From the NCBI RefSeq assembly GCF_900110575.1, contig NZ_FOEF01000025.1, positions 1 to 64,000 of the forward strand: a DNA stretch of 64,000 nucleotides, given 5' to 3'. Shown here in pieces: positions 1 to 9,833 of the stretch (position 1 is the first letter of the stretch; each line of letters begins with the position of its first letter). This DNA comes from Amycolatopsis saalfeldensis (lineage in GTDB: Bacteria; Actinomycetota; Actinomycetes; Mycobacteriales; Pseudonocardiaceae). The position numbers were made by a program, and so were the translations under genes. The notes beneath the pieces were generated by a model. The model ran no database searches and was not told where the DNA came from. It saw only the letters and a list, made by a program, of their open reading frames with translations.

Positions 1-75
1 GGTTGATAGGCCAGAAATGGAAGCACAGTAATGTGTTGTCGAGTTGACTGGTACTAATAGGCCGAGGACTTGCCC
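1..75 (+). rRNA. rrl: 23S ribosomal RNA, 3' end (partial)
   Basis: The window opens inside the last helix region of a 23S rRNA. The stretch containing GACTGGTACTAATAGGCCGA at about 45-64 is the highly conserved 3' end found in actinobacterial 23S genes. Only about 75 bases are present, and the exact mature 3' end near 72-78 is an estimate. It is followed by an internal spacer of about 90 bases and the 5S gene, so this is the distal end of an rrn operon read on the plus strand. Confidence 0.93.
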
Positions 76-162
76 ACGAAGATGTTACGCATCCACTCTA
101 CAGCTCTGAAACACCACACCGGCACCATCGATTCTGGTGGTGGGTGTGTGTTGTTTCGTAGT

Positions 163-281
163 GTTTCGGTGGTTATAGCGCCAGGGAAACGCCCGGTCCC
201 ATTCCGAACCCGGAAGCTAAGCCTGGAAGCGCCGATGGTACTGCAACCGAAGGGTTGTGGGAGAGTAGGACGCCGCCGAAC
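163..281 (+). rRNA. rrf: 5S ribosomal RNA
   Basis: This is a complete 5S rRNA of about 119 bases. The terminal helix is formed by GTTTCGGTGG at 163-172 and the complementary CCGCCGAAC at about 273-281. Between them lie the conserved blocks CAGGGAAACGCCCGGTCCCA and CCGAACCCGGAAGCTAAGCC, typical of actinobacterial 5S. The ends are placed from the helix and could be off by one or two bases. It sits at the 3' end of the rrn operon. Confidence 0.95.
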
Positions 282-297
282 TTTACCTAGACAGTCA

Positions 298-337
298 GGG
301 CCCCGGTCGAGAACCCGCAACGGTTCTCCCGGGGCCC
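298..337 (+). terminator. rrn operon terminator hairpin
   Basis: GGGCCCC at 298-304 pairs with GGGGCCC at 331-337, and an inner arm GAGAACC (309-315) pairs with GGTTCTC (322-328), leaving a six-base loop. The hairpin lies 17 bases after the 5S gene and has only a weak T content downstream, as is usual for actinobacterial terminators. Confidence 0.85.
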
Positions 338-472
338 TACTGCTATGTCTGCCCCGGCGCCGGCGACGACGCCGCCCGGGGGACGGTCCGCGAGGACCCG
401 TAGGATAGTCAGTTGGCCCCCTAGCGGGGCATACGTATCAAACCAAGATTTTTTTCGATGGCAGGAGGCCAG

Positions 473-3400
473 GTGTCCGAGTTCGGTCGACGTGACTCAG
501 AGGATGATGGGTCCGGCCGGTCGGCTCGCCGCGACCAAGGCTCCCGCGGCAACCGGCCGGACGCGCCCCGGGGAGACCGGCGCGGCGCGCGGCAGGACCG
601 AGGCGGACGCGACAGCAGCCACCAGGGCCGACCGCGTCGTGACGACCGCGGCGCGGGCGCCCGTGGCACCGGCGGCGGCTACCAGGGCCGGCCTTCGCAG
701 GGCGACGGCCCCCGTGACCAGCGCGGTGGTTACGCCGGCAACCGCGACAGCGGGCGCGCGGGCGGTTACCGCGGCTCGGACGACAACCGCTCCGGCGGTT
801 ACCGCAGCGGCTCCGACGGGAACCGCTCGGGCGGTCCCCGGGGCGGTTCGGACGACGGTCGCTCGGGCGGTTCGCGGGGCGGTTCGGACGACAGTCGTTC
901 GGGCGGTTATCGCGGTGGTTCGGATGACAACCGGTCCAGCGGTTCCCGGGGCGGGTCGGATGACAGCCGGTCCGGTGGTTCCCGGGGCGGGTCGGATGAC
1001 AGCCGGTCCGGTGGTTACCGCGGGAGCTCCGGGGATAGCCGCTCCGGTGGTTATCGCGGTGGCGCCGGAGGTAGCTCGCGCGGCGGTTATGACAACCGGG
1101 GCGGCGGGCGTTCCGACGACCGTGGCGCCGGCCGTCCGCAGGGCAAGTCGGCCTATGGCGACCGCAAGGACTCCGGCCGTCGGTGGGAAGACCGCGGCGG
1201 CAGTGGTGGTTACCAGGGGGACCGCGGTTCGAGCGGTTCCCGGGGCGGCAGCAGCTCCGGTGGGTACAAGAGTTCCGGTGGGTACAAGGGCGACTCGCGT
1301 ACCGGGGGGTACAAGGGCGACCGTAATTCGCGGACTGGCGGCGACCGGGGCACCGGCGGCTATCAGGGCAAGAGTGGCTTCAAGAGCGACCGGGGCTCGA
1401 GCGGCTACCAGGGCAATCGTGATTTCAAGGGTGACCGTCGGGACGACCGCGGCTCCGGTGGGTTCCGCGATTCGAAGGGCAGCTCGGGCGGTAACCGGGA
1501 CGACCGGGGCTCCGGTGGCTACCGCGGTGGCAGCGCCGGCGGTTCGCGTGACGACCGTGGCAGCTTCCGCAGCAGCGGCGACAACCGTTCCGGCGGCTTC
1601 CGCGACAGCCGGGGCTCGAGCAGCGATTCGCGCGGTGGCAGCACCAGCGGGTACCGCGGCGACCGGGACGATCGCGACGCGCGTGGTGGTGGCTCCAGTA
1701 GCGGTGGGGACCGTCGTGACGATCGTGGTGGCAGTTTCCGCAGTGGTGGGGACCGTCGTGACGACCGGGGCAGTGGTGGTTTCCGCAGTGGCGGAGATCG
1801 GCGCGATGACCGGGGCGGTAGCGGTGGTTACCAGGGCAACCGCGACTCGGGTGGGTCCCGGGGCGGTAACGGCAGCTCCGGCGGGTACAAGGGTGACCGC
1901 GATTCGCGTACCGGTGGCGATCGGGGCACTGGCGGGTACCAGGGTGATCGTGACTCGCGTACCGGTGGTGATCGGGGCACTGGCGGGTACCAGGGTGATC
2001 GTGACTCGCGTACCGGTGGTGATCGGGGCACTGGCGGGTACAAAGGCGACCGCGATTCGCGGGCTGGCGATCGGGGTGCCGGTGGTTTCCGCAGCGGTGG
2101 GGACCGTCGGGATGAGCGGGGTGGCAGTGGGTTCCGGAATGACCGGGGCTCCGGCAGCGGCTTCCGCCGGGACGAGCGGGGCGGTTCCCGTGACTCGCGG
2201 GGCGGGGGTGACCGGGGGTTCGAGCGTCGGGGCGGCGGTTCGTTCAGCCGTGAGGACAATCGGGGCGACCGTGGTGGCTACCGGCGTGACGACCGTTCCC
2301 GGGCTGGGGACGACCGCGGTTCCGGTGGGTATCAGAGTGACCGCGGCGTTGACACCACTGGGTTCGAGGGGACCGACCACGACATCACCGACGACACCAT
2401 GTCGTCCACCTTTGTCGACGAGGTGACCTCGCAGCCCGGTTCGGCCGAGGTTGGATCCGGAGCGGGTGCCGTCATGGCGAAGGCTGCGTCGGATGGCGGC
2501 ACGGCCGAGTCCGGTGCCGCGCAGGACAGCGGCTCGGCAGAGGACAGCAGTTCAGCCGAGGACCGCGGCACCAGCGAGGACAGCAGCACTGCCGAGGACA
2601 ACGGCCCGGCCAAGGACAGCAGCACCGCCGAGGACAGCAGGCCGGCCAAGGAAGGCGGCGCTGTCGAAGACTCCGAGCGCAGCGACCGTTCCGCCGAGGA
2701 CGACCACACCCCCGAGGACAGCGGCGACGCGGACGACCGGAATGACCGGGCGGATGGTGGCAGCCAGGGCAGCGCTGAGGACCGGTCCGACGACCGTGCC
2801 CGGCGGGACGAGCGGGATGAGCGGCCCCGTCGTGACGAGCGGGACGACCGGGACGATCGGGCACAGCGGCCTGATCGGCCACAGCGTTCCGAGCAGCCGC
2901 AGCGGGATGAAAGGCCGCAGCGCGCCGAAAGGCCGCAGCGCGACGAGCGGCCTCGGCGTGATGACCGGCCCCAGCGTGACGACCGGCCCCAGCGGGGCAG
3001 CCGCTTCGTGCGGGCGGGAGCGGATACCACGCTCGACGACGAGGCCATGGCTCGTGAGCTGCTCGCCGCGCCCGAGTTGCCCGAGGACATCGAGTTCTCC
3101 GACCTCGACGAGGAGGCTCGCCGGGAGCTGCGGACGTTGCCGAAGGGGCTGGCCGAGACCGTCGGGAAGCACCTGGTCGCCGCGGGCGGGCTGATAGACA
3201 GTGATCCCGAGGCTGCGCTCGAGCACGCGAAGTACGCGAAGGCCAAGGCCTCGCGCGTGCCGATCGTGCGGGAGGCGCTCGGGCTCGTCGCCTACCACTC
3301 CGGCAACTGGCAGGAGGCGCTGTCGGAGCTGCGGGCCGTGCGGCGCATGACGCGCAGCGACGAGCACATCGCCATCATCGCCGACGCCGAGCGGGCGCTG

Positions 3401-3730
3401 GGGCGGCCGGAGCGGGCGCTGGACCTCGCCAAGGAGACCGACACCACGAAGCTGGCCAAGGCCACGCAGGTCGAGCTCGCGATCGTCGCGGCGGGGGCAC
3501 GGCGTGACCTCGGACAGCTTGACGCAGCCGTCGTTTCCTTGCAGGGCGCCGACTTGATCCCCAGCAAGCGGGACCCGTGGAGTGCGCGCCTGTTCTACGC
3601 GTACGCCGACAACCTCGCGGCCGCCGGGCGTAAGGACGAAGCCGTGCGCTGGTTCCTCAACGCTTCCGAGGCCGACGCCGAGGACGAGACCGACGCGGCG
3701 GAACGGGCGGCGGAGCTTTCGAATGAGTGA
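473..3730 (+). CDS. Giant RGG/GYRG-repeat disordered protein with C-terminal TPR domain
   Basis: About 1085 residues. Residues 1-620 are almost wholly Gly, Arg, Ser and Asp in RGG, GGYRG and [10 protein letters not shown] repeats. Residues about 635-760 are acidic with repeated SAED-type units, and about 770-840 carry [10 protein letters not shown] repeats. Only the last 230 residues (about 855-1085) look folded: helical TPR-like repeats ending in [10 protein letters not shown]. The C-terminal part occupies the place of the M. tuberculosis Rv1691 TPR protein, just before the HAD gene; the repeat tail is the addition. I start at GTG 473 because GGAGG lies at 464-468, within the ORF, and ATG 458 has no Shine-Dalgarno sequence; the four-base spacing is short, so 458 remains possible. 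A run of seven or eight T sits at about 449-455. The role is unknown; RGG tracts commonly bind RNA and phase-separate, so an RNA or ribosome link is an inference. The stop overlaps the next start by eight bases. Confidence 0.85.
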   Translation: MSEFGRRDSEDDGSGRSARRDQGSRGNRPDAPRGDRRGARQDRGGRDSSHQGRPRRDDRGAGARGTGGGYQGRPSQGDGPRDQRGGYAGNRDSGRAGGYRGSDDNRSGGYRSGSDGNRSGGPRGGSDDGRSGGSRGGSDDSRSGGYRGGSDDNRSSGSRGGSDDSRSGGSRGGSDDSRSGGYRGSSGDSRSGGYRGGAGGSSRGGYDNRGGGRSDDRGAGRPQGKSAYGDRKDSGRRWEDRGGSGGYQGDRGSSGSRGGSSSGGYKSSGGYKGDSRTGGYKGDRNSRTGGDRGTGGYQGKSGFKSDRGSSGYQGNRDFKGDRRDDRGSGGFRDSKGSSGGNRDDRGSGGYRGGSAGGSRDDRGSFRSSGDNRSGGFRDSRGSSSDSRGGSTSGYRGDRDDRDARGGGSSSGGDRRDDRGGSFRSGGDRRDDRGSGGFRSGGDRRDDRGGSGGYQGNRDSGGSRGGNGSSGGYKGDRDSRTGGDRGTGGYQGDRDSRTGGDRGTGGYQGDRDSRTGGDRGTGGYKGDRDSRAGDRGAGGFRSGGDRRDERGGSGFRNDRGSGSGFRRDERGGSRDSRGGGDRGFERRGGGSFSREDNRGDRGGYRRDDRSRAGDDRGSGGYQSDRGVDTTGFEGTDHDITDDTMSSTFVDEVTSQPGSAEVGSGAGAVMAKAASDGGTAESGAAQDSGSAEDSSSAEDRGTSEDSSTAEDNGPAKDSSTAEDSRPAKEGGAVEDSERSDRSAEDDHTPEDSGDADDRNDRADGGSQGSAEDRSDDRARRDERDERPRRDERDDRDDRAQRPDRPQRSEQPQRDERPQRAERPQRDERPRRDDRPQRDDRPQRGSRFVRAGADTTLDDEAMARELLAAPELPEDIEFSDLDEEARRELRTLPKGLAETVGKHLVAAGGLIDSDPEAALEHAKYAKAKASRVPIVREALGLVAYHSGNWQEALSELRAVRRMTRSDEHIAIIADAERALGRPERALDLAKETDTTKLAKATQVELAIVAAGARRDLGQLDAAVVSLQGADLIPSKRDPWSARLFYAYADNLAAAGRKDEAVRWFLNASEADAEDETDAAERAAELSNE
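1880..2083. repeat. 51-base in-frame tandem repeat within the RGG protein gene
   Basis: Four consecutive units start at 1880, 1931, 1982 and 2033. Each begins GGCGGGTAC and encodes variants of [17 protein letters not shown] (17 residues). Units two and three are practically identical and the outer units have diverged slightly. The period is a multiple of three, so changes in copy number preserve the frame. Confidence 0.9.
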
Positions 3731-4709
3731 CGCGCTCTTCGCGGGCTACGACGCGGTGCTGTTCGACCTGGACGGCACCGTCTACCACGGCACGCAGGTG
3801 ATCCCGGGCGCGCCGGAAGCGGTCGACGCCGTGCGCGAGCACGGCACGGCCGTCCGATTCGTCACCAACAACGCGTCCAAAGCCCCCGGTGACGTCGTGG
3901 CGCACCTGCGCGAGCTGGGCCTGCCGGCCGAGTCCGCGGAGGTCCACACGAGCGCTCAGGCCGCCGCCGGCGTGCTCGGCGAGCGCCTGCCCGCCGGGGC
4001 GCGGGTGCTGGTGGTCGGCACGGAGTCGCTGGTGGCGGAGGTGGTCGCGGCCGGCCTCACGACGGTGCGGGAGAACGGGCCCGAAGTCGCCGCCGTGGTG
4101 CAGGGGCACTCGCCGGACAACGCGTGGGCCGACCTGGCCGAGGCGTGCCTCGCCATCCGCGCGGGCGCGCTCTGGGTGGCGTGCAACGTCGACGCCACCC
4201 TGCCGTCGGAGCGCGGTCTGCTGCCGGGCAACGGTTCGATGGTCGCCGCCCTGCGCACGGCCACCGACGTCGAGCCCGTGGTGGCCGGGAAACCGCAGCC
4301 GCTGCTGTTCGAGACGGCCGCGCGCTCGGCCGGCGCGAGCCACCCGCTGGTGGTCGGAGACCGGCTGGACACCGACATCGCCGGCGCGGTCGCGGCGGGG
4401 GTCGACTCGCTCGTCGTGCTCACCGGCGTCGCCACGCCGGTCGGGCTGCTCACCGCGATCGCGGCGGAACGGCCGACGCACCTCGCCGCCGACCTCACCG
4501 CGCTGACCCGGCGCGCCGACGACCTGAAGATCGGGCCGCGCCCGGGCTGGGACGTCACCGCCGTGGACGAGCTGGCCGCCGCGGGCAGCGGTGACGCCCT
4601 CGACCTGCTGCGGGCGCTGTGCCACGCGGCGTGGGAGACGGGCGTGACCACGGTCCGCGCGGACGGCGACGCGGCGGCCGCGGCGCTGGCCGAGCTCGGA
4701 CTGGCCTGA
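3723..4709 (+). CDS. HAD-superfamily subfamily IIA phosphatase (glycerol-3-phosphate phosphatase-like)
   Basis: 328 residues, cytoplasmic. HAD motif I is [11 protein letters not shown] near the N terminus (nucleophile Asp and acid/base Asp), motif II is VTNNASK, the Lys motif lies in VVAGKPQP, and motif III is [13 protein letters not shown]. The cap between motifs II and III is of the IIA (NagD/4-nitrophenylphosphatase) type. The gene occupies the place of M. tuberculosis Rv1692, described as a glycerol-3-phosphate phosphatase, so the same activity is the best guess. ATG 3723 overlaps the stop of the upstream gene (ATGAGTGA), indicating translational coupling. Substrate specificity cannot be read from the sequence. 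Confidence 0.88.
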   Translation: MSDALFAGYDAVLFDLDGTVYHGTQVIPGAPEAVDAVREHGTAVRFVTNNASKAPGDVVAHLRELGLPAESAEVHTSAQAAAGVLGERLPAGARVLVVGTESLVAEVVAAGLTTVRENGPEVAAVVQGHSPDNAWADLAEACLAIRAGALWVACNVDATLPSERGLLPGNGSMVAALRTATDVEPVVAGKPQPLLFETAARSAGASHPLVVGDRLDTDIAGAVAAGVDSLVVLTGVATPVGLLTAIAAERPTHLAADLTALTRRADDLKIGPRPGWDVTAVDELAAAGSGDALDLLRALCHAAWETGVTTVRADGDAAAAALAELGLA

Positions 4710-4725
4710 CTGGTAGTTTTACGGC

Positions 4726-4926
4726 GTGTACCCGAACGTCCCGCGGCCCGTCCCGGGCCCGCCGCCGGCCCCCGGGCCGCAGCAGACCGATCCCCGCGCG
4801 GGGATCGACGAAGCCGTCGCGGGCCTGGACGAGCTGAACACACTGCCGCTGGCCGAGCACGTCGACCGGTTCGAGGCCGTGCACAGCGAGCTCACCGTGG
4901 CCCTGTCCAGCATCGACAAGGTCTGA
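4726..4926 (+). CDS. Small conserved protein between HAD phosphatase and tlyA
   Basis: 66 residues from GTG 4726. The first 25 residues are rich in proline (PRPVPGPPPAPGPQQ). The rest is predicted helical (IDEAVAGLDELNTLPLAEHVDRFEAVH), ending SSIDKV. A protein of this kind sits at the same position in mycobacteria (Rv1693). No catalytic motif, signal peptide or membrane segment is visible. It lies 16 bases after the phosphatase gene and five bases before tlyA, so it is clearly part of the operon. Function unknown. Confidence 0.8.
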   Translation: MYPNVPRPVPGPPPAPGPQQTDPRAGIDEAVAGLDELNTLPLAEHVDRFEAVHSELTVALSSIDKV

Positions 4927-4931
4927 CCGCC

Positions 4932-5765
4932 GTGCCCAGACGGGCCCGTCTGGACGCGGAGCTGGTACGGCGCGGCCTCGCCCGCTCCCGCGAACAGGCC
5001 TCGGCGCTCATCACCGGCGGCAAGGTCACCGTGCGCGGCATGGTGGCCTCGAAACCCGCGACCGGCGTCGAATCCGACGCGCCCATCGTGGTCAAGGACG
5101 AAGACGACCCGGGCTGGGCTTCGCGCGGCGCGCACAAACTCCTTGGCGCGCTGGAGAAATTCGGTCCCGAGGGGCTCGCGGTCGAGGGAAAGCGCTGTCT
5201 CGACGCCGGCGCGTCCACCGGGGGCTTCACCGACGTGCTGCTGCGCGGGGGCGCGGCCACCGTGATCGCCGCCGACGTCGGCCGCGGGCTGCTGGACTGG
5301 CGGCTGCGCACGGACGAGCGGGTGGTCGTGCTCGACCGCACCAACGTGCGCAACCTGGCCCCGGACGACCTCGGCGGGCCGGTCGACCTGATGGTCGGCG
5401 ACCTGTCGTTCATCTCGCTCAAGCTCGTGCTGCCCGCGCTGGTCGCCTGCGTGCGCGACGGCGGCGATCTGGTGCCGATGGTCAAGCCGCAGTTCGAGGT
5501 CGGCAAGGACCGGCTCGGCAGCGGCGGCGTGGTGCGCGATCCGGAGCTGCGCGCCGAATCCGTGCTCGGCGTGCTCGACGCGGCGGCGAAGCTGGGGCTG
5601 GCGCTGCGCGGGGTGGTGGCCAGCCCGTTGCCGGGGCCTTCGGGCAACGTCGAGTACTTCGTGTGGCTTCGGCGTCAGGATCCGGGCGCCGAGGGTGCTG
5701 GCGATGGCACTGTGGACAGTGCCGAGCGGCTCGTGCGGGCCGCCGTCCAGGAAGGACCCCAGTGA
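4932..5765 (+). CDS. tlyA: TlyA rRNA 2'-O-ribose methyltransferase
   Basis: 277 residues. An N-terminal S4 RNA-binding domain (about 1-62, with RARLDAELVRRGLARSREQA) is followed by an FtsJ-type Rossmann methyltransferase. The SAM motif is CLDAGASTGGFTDVLL at about residues 93-108, and DLMVGDLSFISLKL follows. The family methylates 16S C1409 and 23S C1920, and loss of the mycobacterial enzyme gives capreomycin resistance. GTG 4932 gives an N terminus matching the family start. The stop overlaps the GTG of nadK (GTGA), as expected for co-translation. Confidence 0.94.
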   Translation: MPRRARLDAELVRRGLARSREQASALITGGKVTVRGMVASKPATGVESDAPIVVKDEDDPGWASRGAHKLLGALEKFGPEGLAVEGKRCLDAGASTGGFTDVLLRGGAATVIAADVGRGLLDWRLRTDERVVVLDRTNVRNLAPDDLGGPVDLMVGDLSFISLKLVLPALVACVRDGGDLVPMVKPQFEVGKDRLGSGGVVRDPELRAESVLGVLDAAAKLGLALRGVVASPLPGPSGNVEYFVWLRRQDPGAEGAGDGTVDSAERLVRAAVQEGPQ

Positions 5766-6691
5766 TCAGCACCGAACGTGAAGTGCTCCTCGTGGTGCAC
5801 CCGGACCGGGACACCACCCGGGACGCGGCGCGTGACGTCTCCGCGCGGTTCAGCAAGGCCGGGATCCGGCTGCGCGTGACCGACGAGGAAGTCCGGCAGC
5901 TGATCGACCCGGACGGCTGTATGGCGATGCCGTGCACGATCGTCGCCCCGCAGGACGATCCCGCGCGCGGGGCCGAGCTGGTGTTCGTGCTCGGCGGCGA
6001 CGGCACGCTGCTGCGCGCGGCGGAGCTGGCCCGCCCGGCCGGAGTGCCGGTGCTGGGCGTGAACCTGGGCCGCGTCGGCTTCCTCGCCGAGGCCGATTCC
6101 GACGCGCTCGCCGACGCCGTGCAGCAGGTGGTCGACCGTGAGTACCAGGTCGAGGAGCGGATGACCGTCGACGTCACGGTGACTTCCGACGGCGAAGAGC
6201 TGTACCGCACCTGGGCGCTGAACGAGGCGAGCGTGGAGAAGTTCACGCGCGAGCGGGTGCTGGACGCGCTGATCGAGGTCGACGGCCGGCCCGTCTCGTC
6301 CTTCGGCTGCGACGGCGTGCTGTGCGCGACGCCGACGGGCTCCACGGCGTACGCCTTCTCCGCGGGCGGCCCGATCATGTGGCCGGACGTCGAGGCGCTG
6401 CTGGTCGTGCCGAGCAACGCGCACGCCATGTTCTCGCGTCCGCTCGTGGTCTCGCCGGACTCGGTGATCACCGTGGCGATCGACCCGACCGGCCCCAAGG
6501 CCGTGCTGACCTGCGACGGGCTGCGCAGCTTCGACATGCCGCCGGGCTCGCGGGTGCGGGTGGTGTGCGGGCAGCGGCCGGTGCGGCTGGTGCGGTTGTG
6601 GGACGGGGTGTTCACCGACCGGCTGGTGCACAAGTTCGGCCTGCCGGTGCGCAGCTGGCGCGAGCGCCGGACCGGCGGCCGAGCCGTCTGA
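5762..6691 (+). CDS. nadK: NAD kinase
   Basis: 309 residues. It phosphorylates NAD to NADP using ATP or polyphosphate. Diagnostic motifs are LGGDGTLLRAAEL (GGDG, about residues 77-89), GVNLGRVGFLAEAD, WALNEASVEK and CATPTGSTAYAFSAGGP. The N terminus EREVLLVVHPDRD is typical. The start is GTG 5762, overlapping the tlyA stop by four bases. It lies between tlyA and recN, the standard actinobacterial order. Confidence 0.95.
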   Translation: MISTEREVLLVVHPDRDTTRDAARDVSARFSKAGIRLRVTDEEVRQLIDPDGCMAMPCTIVAPQDDPARGAELVFVLGGDGTLLRAAELARPAGVPVLGVNLGRVGFLAEADSDALADAVQQVVDREYQVEERMTVDVTVTSDGEELYRTWALNEASVEKFTRERVLDALIEVDGRPVSSFGCDGVLCATPTGSTAYAFSAGGPIMWPDVEALLVVPSNAHAMFSRPLVVSPDSVITVAIDPTGPKAVLTCDGLRSFDMPPGSRVRVVCGQRPVRLVRLWDGVFTDRLVHKFGLPVRSWRERRTGGRAV

Positions 6692-6791
6692 CCCGCCGCG
6701 ACTCGCCCGCACAGGTGTTCGACCAGGGAAAAGAACATTTAACGGTGGTCGAGCGCACGGAACGTCGGTGGGGGCGGCTACCGTAGGCGTC

Positions 6792-8573
6792 GTGCTGGCC
6801 GAGATGCGCATCCAGGGCCTCGGAGTGATCGAGGAAGCCCTGCTGGAACTGCACCCGGGCTTCACCGTCGTGACCGGTGAGACGGGTGCCGGGAAGACCA
6901 TGGTCGTGACCGGGCTGCACCTGCTCTCCGGCGGGCGGGCCGAGGCCTCCAAGGTCCGGACGGGAATGCTCAAGGCGTTCGTCGAAGGGCGGTTCACGCT
7001 CGACAAGGCCGAGGCCGCGAGCCGGATCGTCACCGACGCGGGCGCCGACATCGACGAGGACGGCAGCGTGATCGCGCTGCGCACGGTGTCGGTCGACGGG
7101 CGGTCCAGAGCCCACCTCGGCGGCCGGTCCGTGCCGGTCGGGGTGCTGGCCGACCTGTCCGAACAGGTGATCGCCGTGCACGGGCAGAACGACCAGCTGC
7201 GGCTGCTGCGCCCGGCCGAGCAGCGCGCGGTGATCGACCGGTTCGCCGGCGAGTCCGTGGGCGAGCCGCTCACCGAGTACCGCGAGATCCGGGCCGAGTG
7301 GCTGGCCGTGATCACCGAGCTGGACGAGCGGTCCAGCCGCTCGCGGGAGATGGCGCAGCAGGCCGACCTGCTCAAGCACGGGCTGAACGAGATCGACGCC
7401 GTCGCGCCCGAGCCGGGTGAGGACGTCGAGCTGACCGAGCAGATCAAGCGGCTGGCCGCTGTCGACGAGCTGCGCGCGTCGGCCACCGAGGCGCACGCCG
7501 CCGTGTCCGGCTCCCAGGACGGCGATCCGGACGCGCCGGGCGCGCTCGGGCTGGTCGGCGAGGCGGTCCGGCGGCTCGCCACCGCCGAGGACCCCGTGCT
7601 GCGCGACCTCGCGCCGCGGCTGGAGGAGGCGTCGATGCTGCTCGGCGACGTCGGCACCGAGCTGGGCAGCTACGTCGAGACGCTGGACGCCGACCCCGCG
7701 CTGCTGGAGAAGGTGCTGGCGCGCCAGGCCGACCTCAAACGGCTCACCCGCAAATACGCGGCCGACGTCGACGGGGTGCTGGCCTGGGCCGACGACGCCC
7801 GTCGCCGGCTGGAATCCGTGGACACCTCCGACGAGGCGCTGGCCGAGCTGGCCCGCCGCCGCGACGAGCTGGGGGTGCGCCTGGCCGGGCTCGCCGCCGA
7901 GGTCTCGGCCGCGCGGGGCAAGGCCGCCGCCGAGCTGGCGTCGGCGATCACCCAGGAGCTGTCCGGCCTGGCGATGGGGCAGGCCGAGCTGGAGATCACC
8001 GTCGAGCAGCGCCCGGCCGAGCACGGCGACCGGCAGGCGCTGGCCATCGACGGCCGCGCGGTGCACGCCGGCTCCGAGGGCGTCGACGAGGTCGAGCTGC
8101 TGCTGCGCGCGCACGACGGCGCGCCGCCGCTGCCGGTGCACAAGGCGGCGTCCGGCGGTGAGCTCTCGCGCGTGATGCTGGCCATCGAGGTCGTGCTGGC
8201 GAACGTCGACACCGTGCAGACGCTGGTGTTCGACGAGGTCGACGCCGGGGTCGGTGGCCGGGCCGCGGTCGAGATCGGGCGGCGGCTGGCGCGGCTGGCC
8301 CGCACCCACCAGGTGCTGGTGGTGACGCACCTGCCGCAGGTGGCGGCGTTCGCCGACCAGCATCTGGTGGTGGACAAGGGCACCAGCGGGGGAGTCACGC
8401 GCAGCGGCGTGAAGCTGCTGGAGCCGGCCGACCGCGTGCAGGAGCTGGCCCGCATGCTCGCCGGCATGGACGGCACCGAGACCGGCCGCGCGCACGCCGA
8501 GGAGCTGCTGGCGGTGGCGGAGAAGGACAAGTCGGCGCCGGCGCCGAAGCGCAAGAAGGCCAAGAAGGGCTGA
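6792..8573 (+). CDS. recN: DNA repair protein RecN
   Basis: 593 residues. An SMC-like ATPase acting on double-strand breaks. Walker A is TGETGAGKTMVV at about residues 31-42, the signature motif is ASGGELSRVMLAIEV, and Walker B is LVFDEVDAGVGG near residues 480-492. The middle is charged and alanine-rich, as expected for the coiled coil. I chose GTG 6792 (VLAEMRIQGLG) because it aligns with the mycobacterial RecN start VLTEIRI; GTG 6768 would add eight residues of no evident value. It follows nadK after 100 bases, so it may have its own promoter. The C terminus is lysine-rich (PKRKKAKKG). Confidence 0.95.
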   Translation: MLAEMRIQGLGVIEEALLELHPGFTVVTGETGAGKTMVVTGLHLLSGGRAEASKVRTGMLKAFVEGRFTLDKAEAASRIVTDAGADIDEDGSVIALRTVSVDGRSRAHLGGRSVPVGVLADLSEQVIAVHGQNDQLRLLRPAEQRAVIDRFAGESVGEPLTEYREIRAEWLAVITELDERSSRSREMAQQADLLKHGLNEIDAVAPEPGEDVELTEQIKRLAAVDELRASATEAHAAVSGSQDGDPDAPGALGLVGEAVRRLATAEDPVLRDLAPRLEEASMLLGDVGTELGSYVETLDADPALLEKVLARQADLKRLTRKYAADVDGVLAWADDARRRLESVDTSDEALAELARRRDELGVRLAGLAAEVSAARGKAAAELASAITQELSGLAMGQAELEITVEQRPAEHGDRQALAIDGRAVHAGSEGVDEVELLLRAHDGAPPLPVHKAASGGELSRVMLAIEVVLANVDTVQTLVFDEVDAGVGGRAAVEIGRRLARLARTHQVLVVTHLPQVAAFADQHLVVDKGTSGGVTRSGVKLLEPADRVQELARMLAGMDGTETGRAHAEELLAVAEKDKSAPAPKRKKAKKG

Positions 8574-8582
8574 CCACACCAC

Positions 8583-9737
8583 ATGATCTGGGCCGCGGTG
8601 GCCGACGTGGAGGCCGAACTCGCCGAGGCGCGGCGCGAAGCCGACCTGGACCGGTTCCTCGGGCTGCTCGGCGACGAGGAGCTGTTCGTGCCGATCCACC
8701 GGGAGGACGCCGAGAAGCTCGCCGACGAGCGCTCGTGGTCGTTCGCGAAGGCGTGTTGCGAGCACGACGGCGAGCCGTCGCTGCAGGTGTTCACCCGGGG
8801 CGCGCTGCCGGACTTCGGCGCGGACGTGGTGTTCCTCGGCGGTGACCTGGACTGGGCGCTGCACGGGCTGGCCGGCGACGACCAGGTGGTGTTCAACCGC
8901 GGCACGCTCGGCGAATGGCGGGTGCCCGGCGCGGCCGCGCTGCACTGGCTCGACGCGAATCCGGACCGCGTCACGGCCGTCGAGCAGCAGGTGGAACGGC
9001 TCAACACCGCGCGCTACGGCCATTTCGACGGCCCGGTCGCGCGGGCGCTGGCCTGCGGGGCGCAGCAGGCCGCGCTCACCGCCGAGCCGTGGAACGTGCT
9101 CGACCCGCGTTACCACGATTACGTCGCCGAGGTCCGCGGCCTGCGCGACTGGTGGGGCGTCTCGGACGCGGCCGGCTGGCGCCAGGCGATGGCCCGCCTG
9201 CTCGGCGACCGGTACGTGCTGACGCCGGGAAACCTGGTGCTGATCCTGCGGGCGCAGCACGACGCGGAGCTGGACCCGGGGACCTGGTCCGAGCTGGTCC
9301 TGCACTGGTGCGCGGAAAACGACGCGGCGCGCCAGGCCGAGGAGCTGACCCGGGCGGTCCGCCGGATCGTCCGGTACGAGCAGCGGCTGCGGGCCGACGG
9401 GGTGCTGGAGCCCGACGGCGCGGTCGGCACCACGATCGGCTGGGACGTCGGCCGCGCGGTCGGCCTGGCGCGCTGGGGCCTGGCGGTCGGGCACTGCGAC
9501 GCGCTGACGGCCGAGCTGATGGTGCTCGAAGCCGGCGCCGTGGCCCGCCGCTACCACCAGTCATGGGCCGAGCTGTCCGCGAGTTATCTCCTGGGCCGGG
9601 TGCTCGCCCTGGACGGCGAGGAGTTCGGCGAGGCGTACCTGTCCGCGTTGCGGGTTCATCACCTGCTGCTTTCCGACCCCGCCAGCCCGTGGGTGAACCT
9701 CGTGTTCGAGCAGGCGGAACCCACCATCCAACCCTGA
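8583..9737 (+). CDS. DUF1266-family protein
   Basis: 384 residues from ATG 8583, nine bases after recN. The C-terminal half contains GWDVGRAVGLARWGLAVGHC and a helical tail ending in a WVNLVF segment, which fit the DUF1266 (YbeR/YbeU) pattern. The N-terminal 110 residues (FVPIHREDAEKLA, SLQVFTRGALPDFG) resemble the SseB-type module often placed before it. No signal peptide or membrane helix. It is not part of the mycobacterial version of this cluster and is inserted between recN and steA. Function unknown. Confidence 0.7.
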   Translation: MIWAAVADVEAELAEARREADLDRFLGLLGDEELFVPIHREDAEKLADERSWSFAKACCEHDGEPSLQVFTRGALPDFGADVVFLGGDLDWALHGLAGDDQVVFNRGTLGEWRVPGAAALHWLDANPDRVTAVEQQVERLNTARYGHFDGPVARALACGAQQAALTAEPWNVLDPRYHDYVAEVRGLRDWWGVSDAAGWRQAMARLLGDRYVLTPGNLVLILRAQHDAELDPGTWSELVLHWCAENDAARQAEELTRAVRRIVRYEQRLRADGVLEPDGAVGTTIGWDVGRAVGLARWGLAVGHCDALTAELMVLEAGAVARRYHQSWAELSASYLLGRVLALDGEEFGEAYLSALRVHHLLLSDPASPWVNLVFEQAEPTIQP

Positions 9738-9833
9738 ACCAGCGCGTTCGGCGACATGGCTCACCACAATGAGTCACGTCGGCTTCGGCGCGTCGTGCGC
9801 CGTCCCACGCACAAATTTGTCACCATCAGCCAC

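Noticed and set aside
497-2380. Long open frames on both strands over the RGG gene
   Set aside because: They are alanine/valine/threonine-rich or arginine/proline-rich readings of a GC-rich repeat and have no start signals or recognisable domains.
6612-9557. A 981-codon open frame opposite recN
   Set aside because: It is the antisense of recN and the DUF1266 gene, a common artefact of extreme third-position GC; the plus-strand proteins are recognisable.
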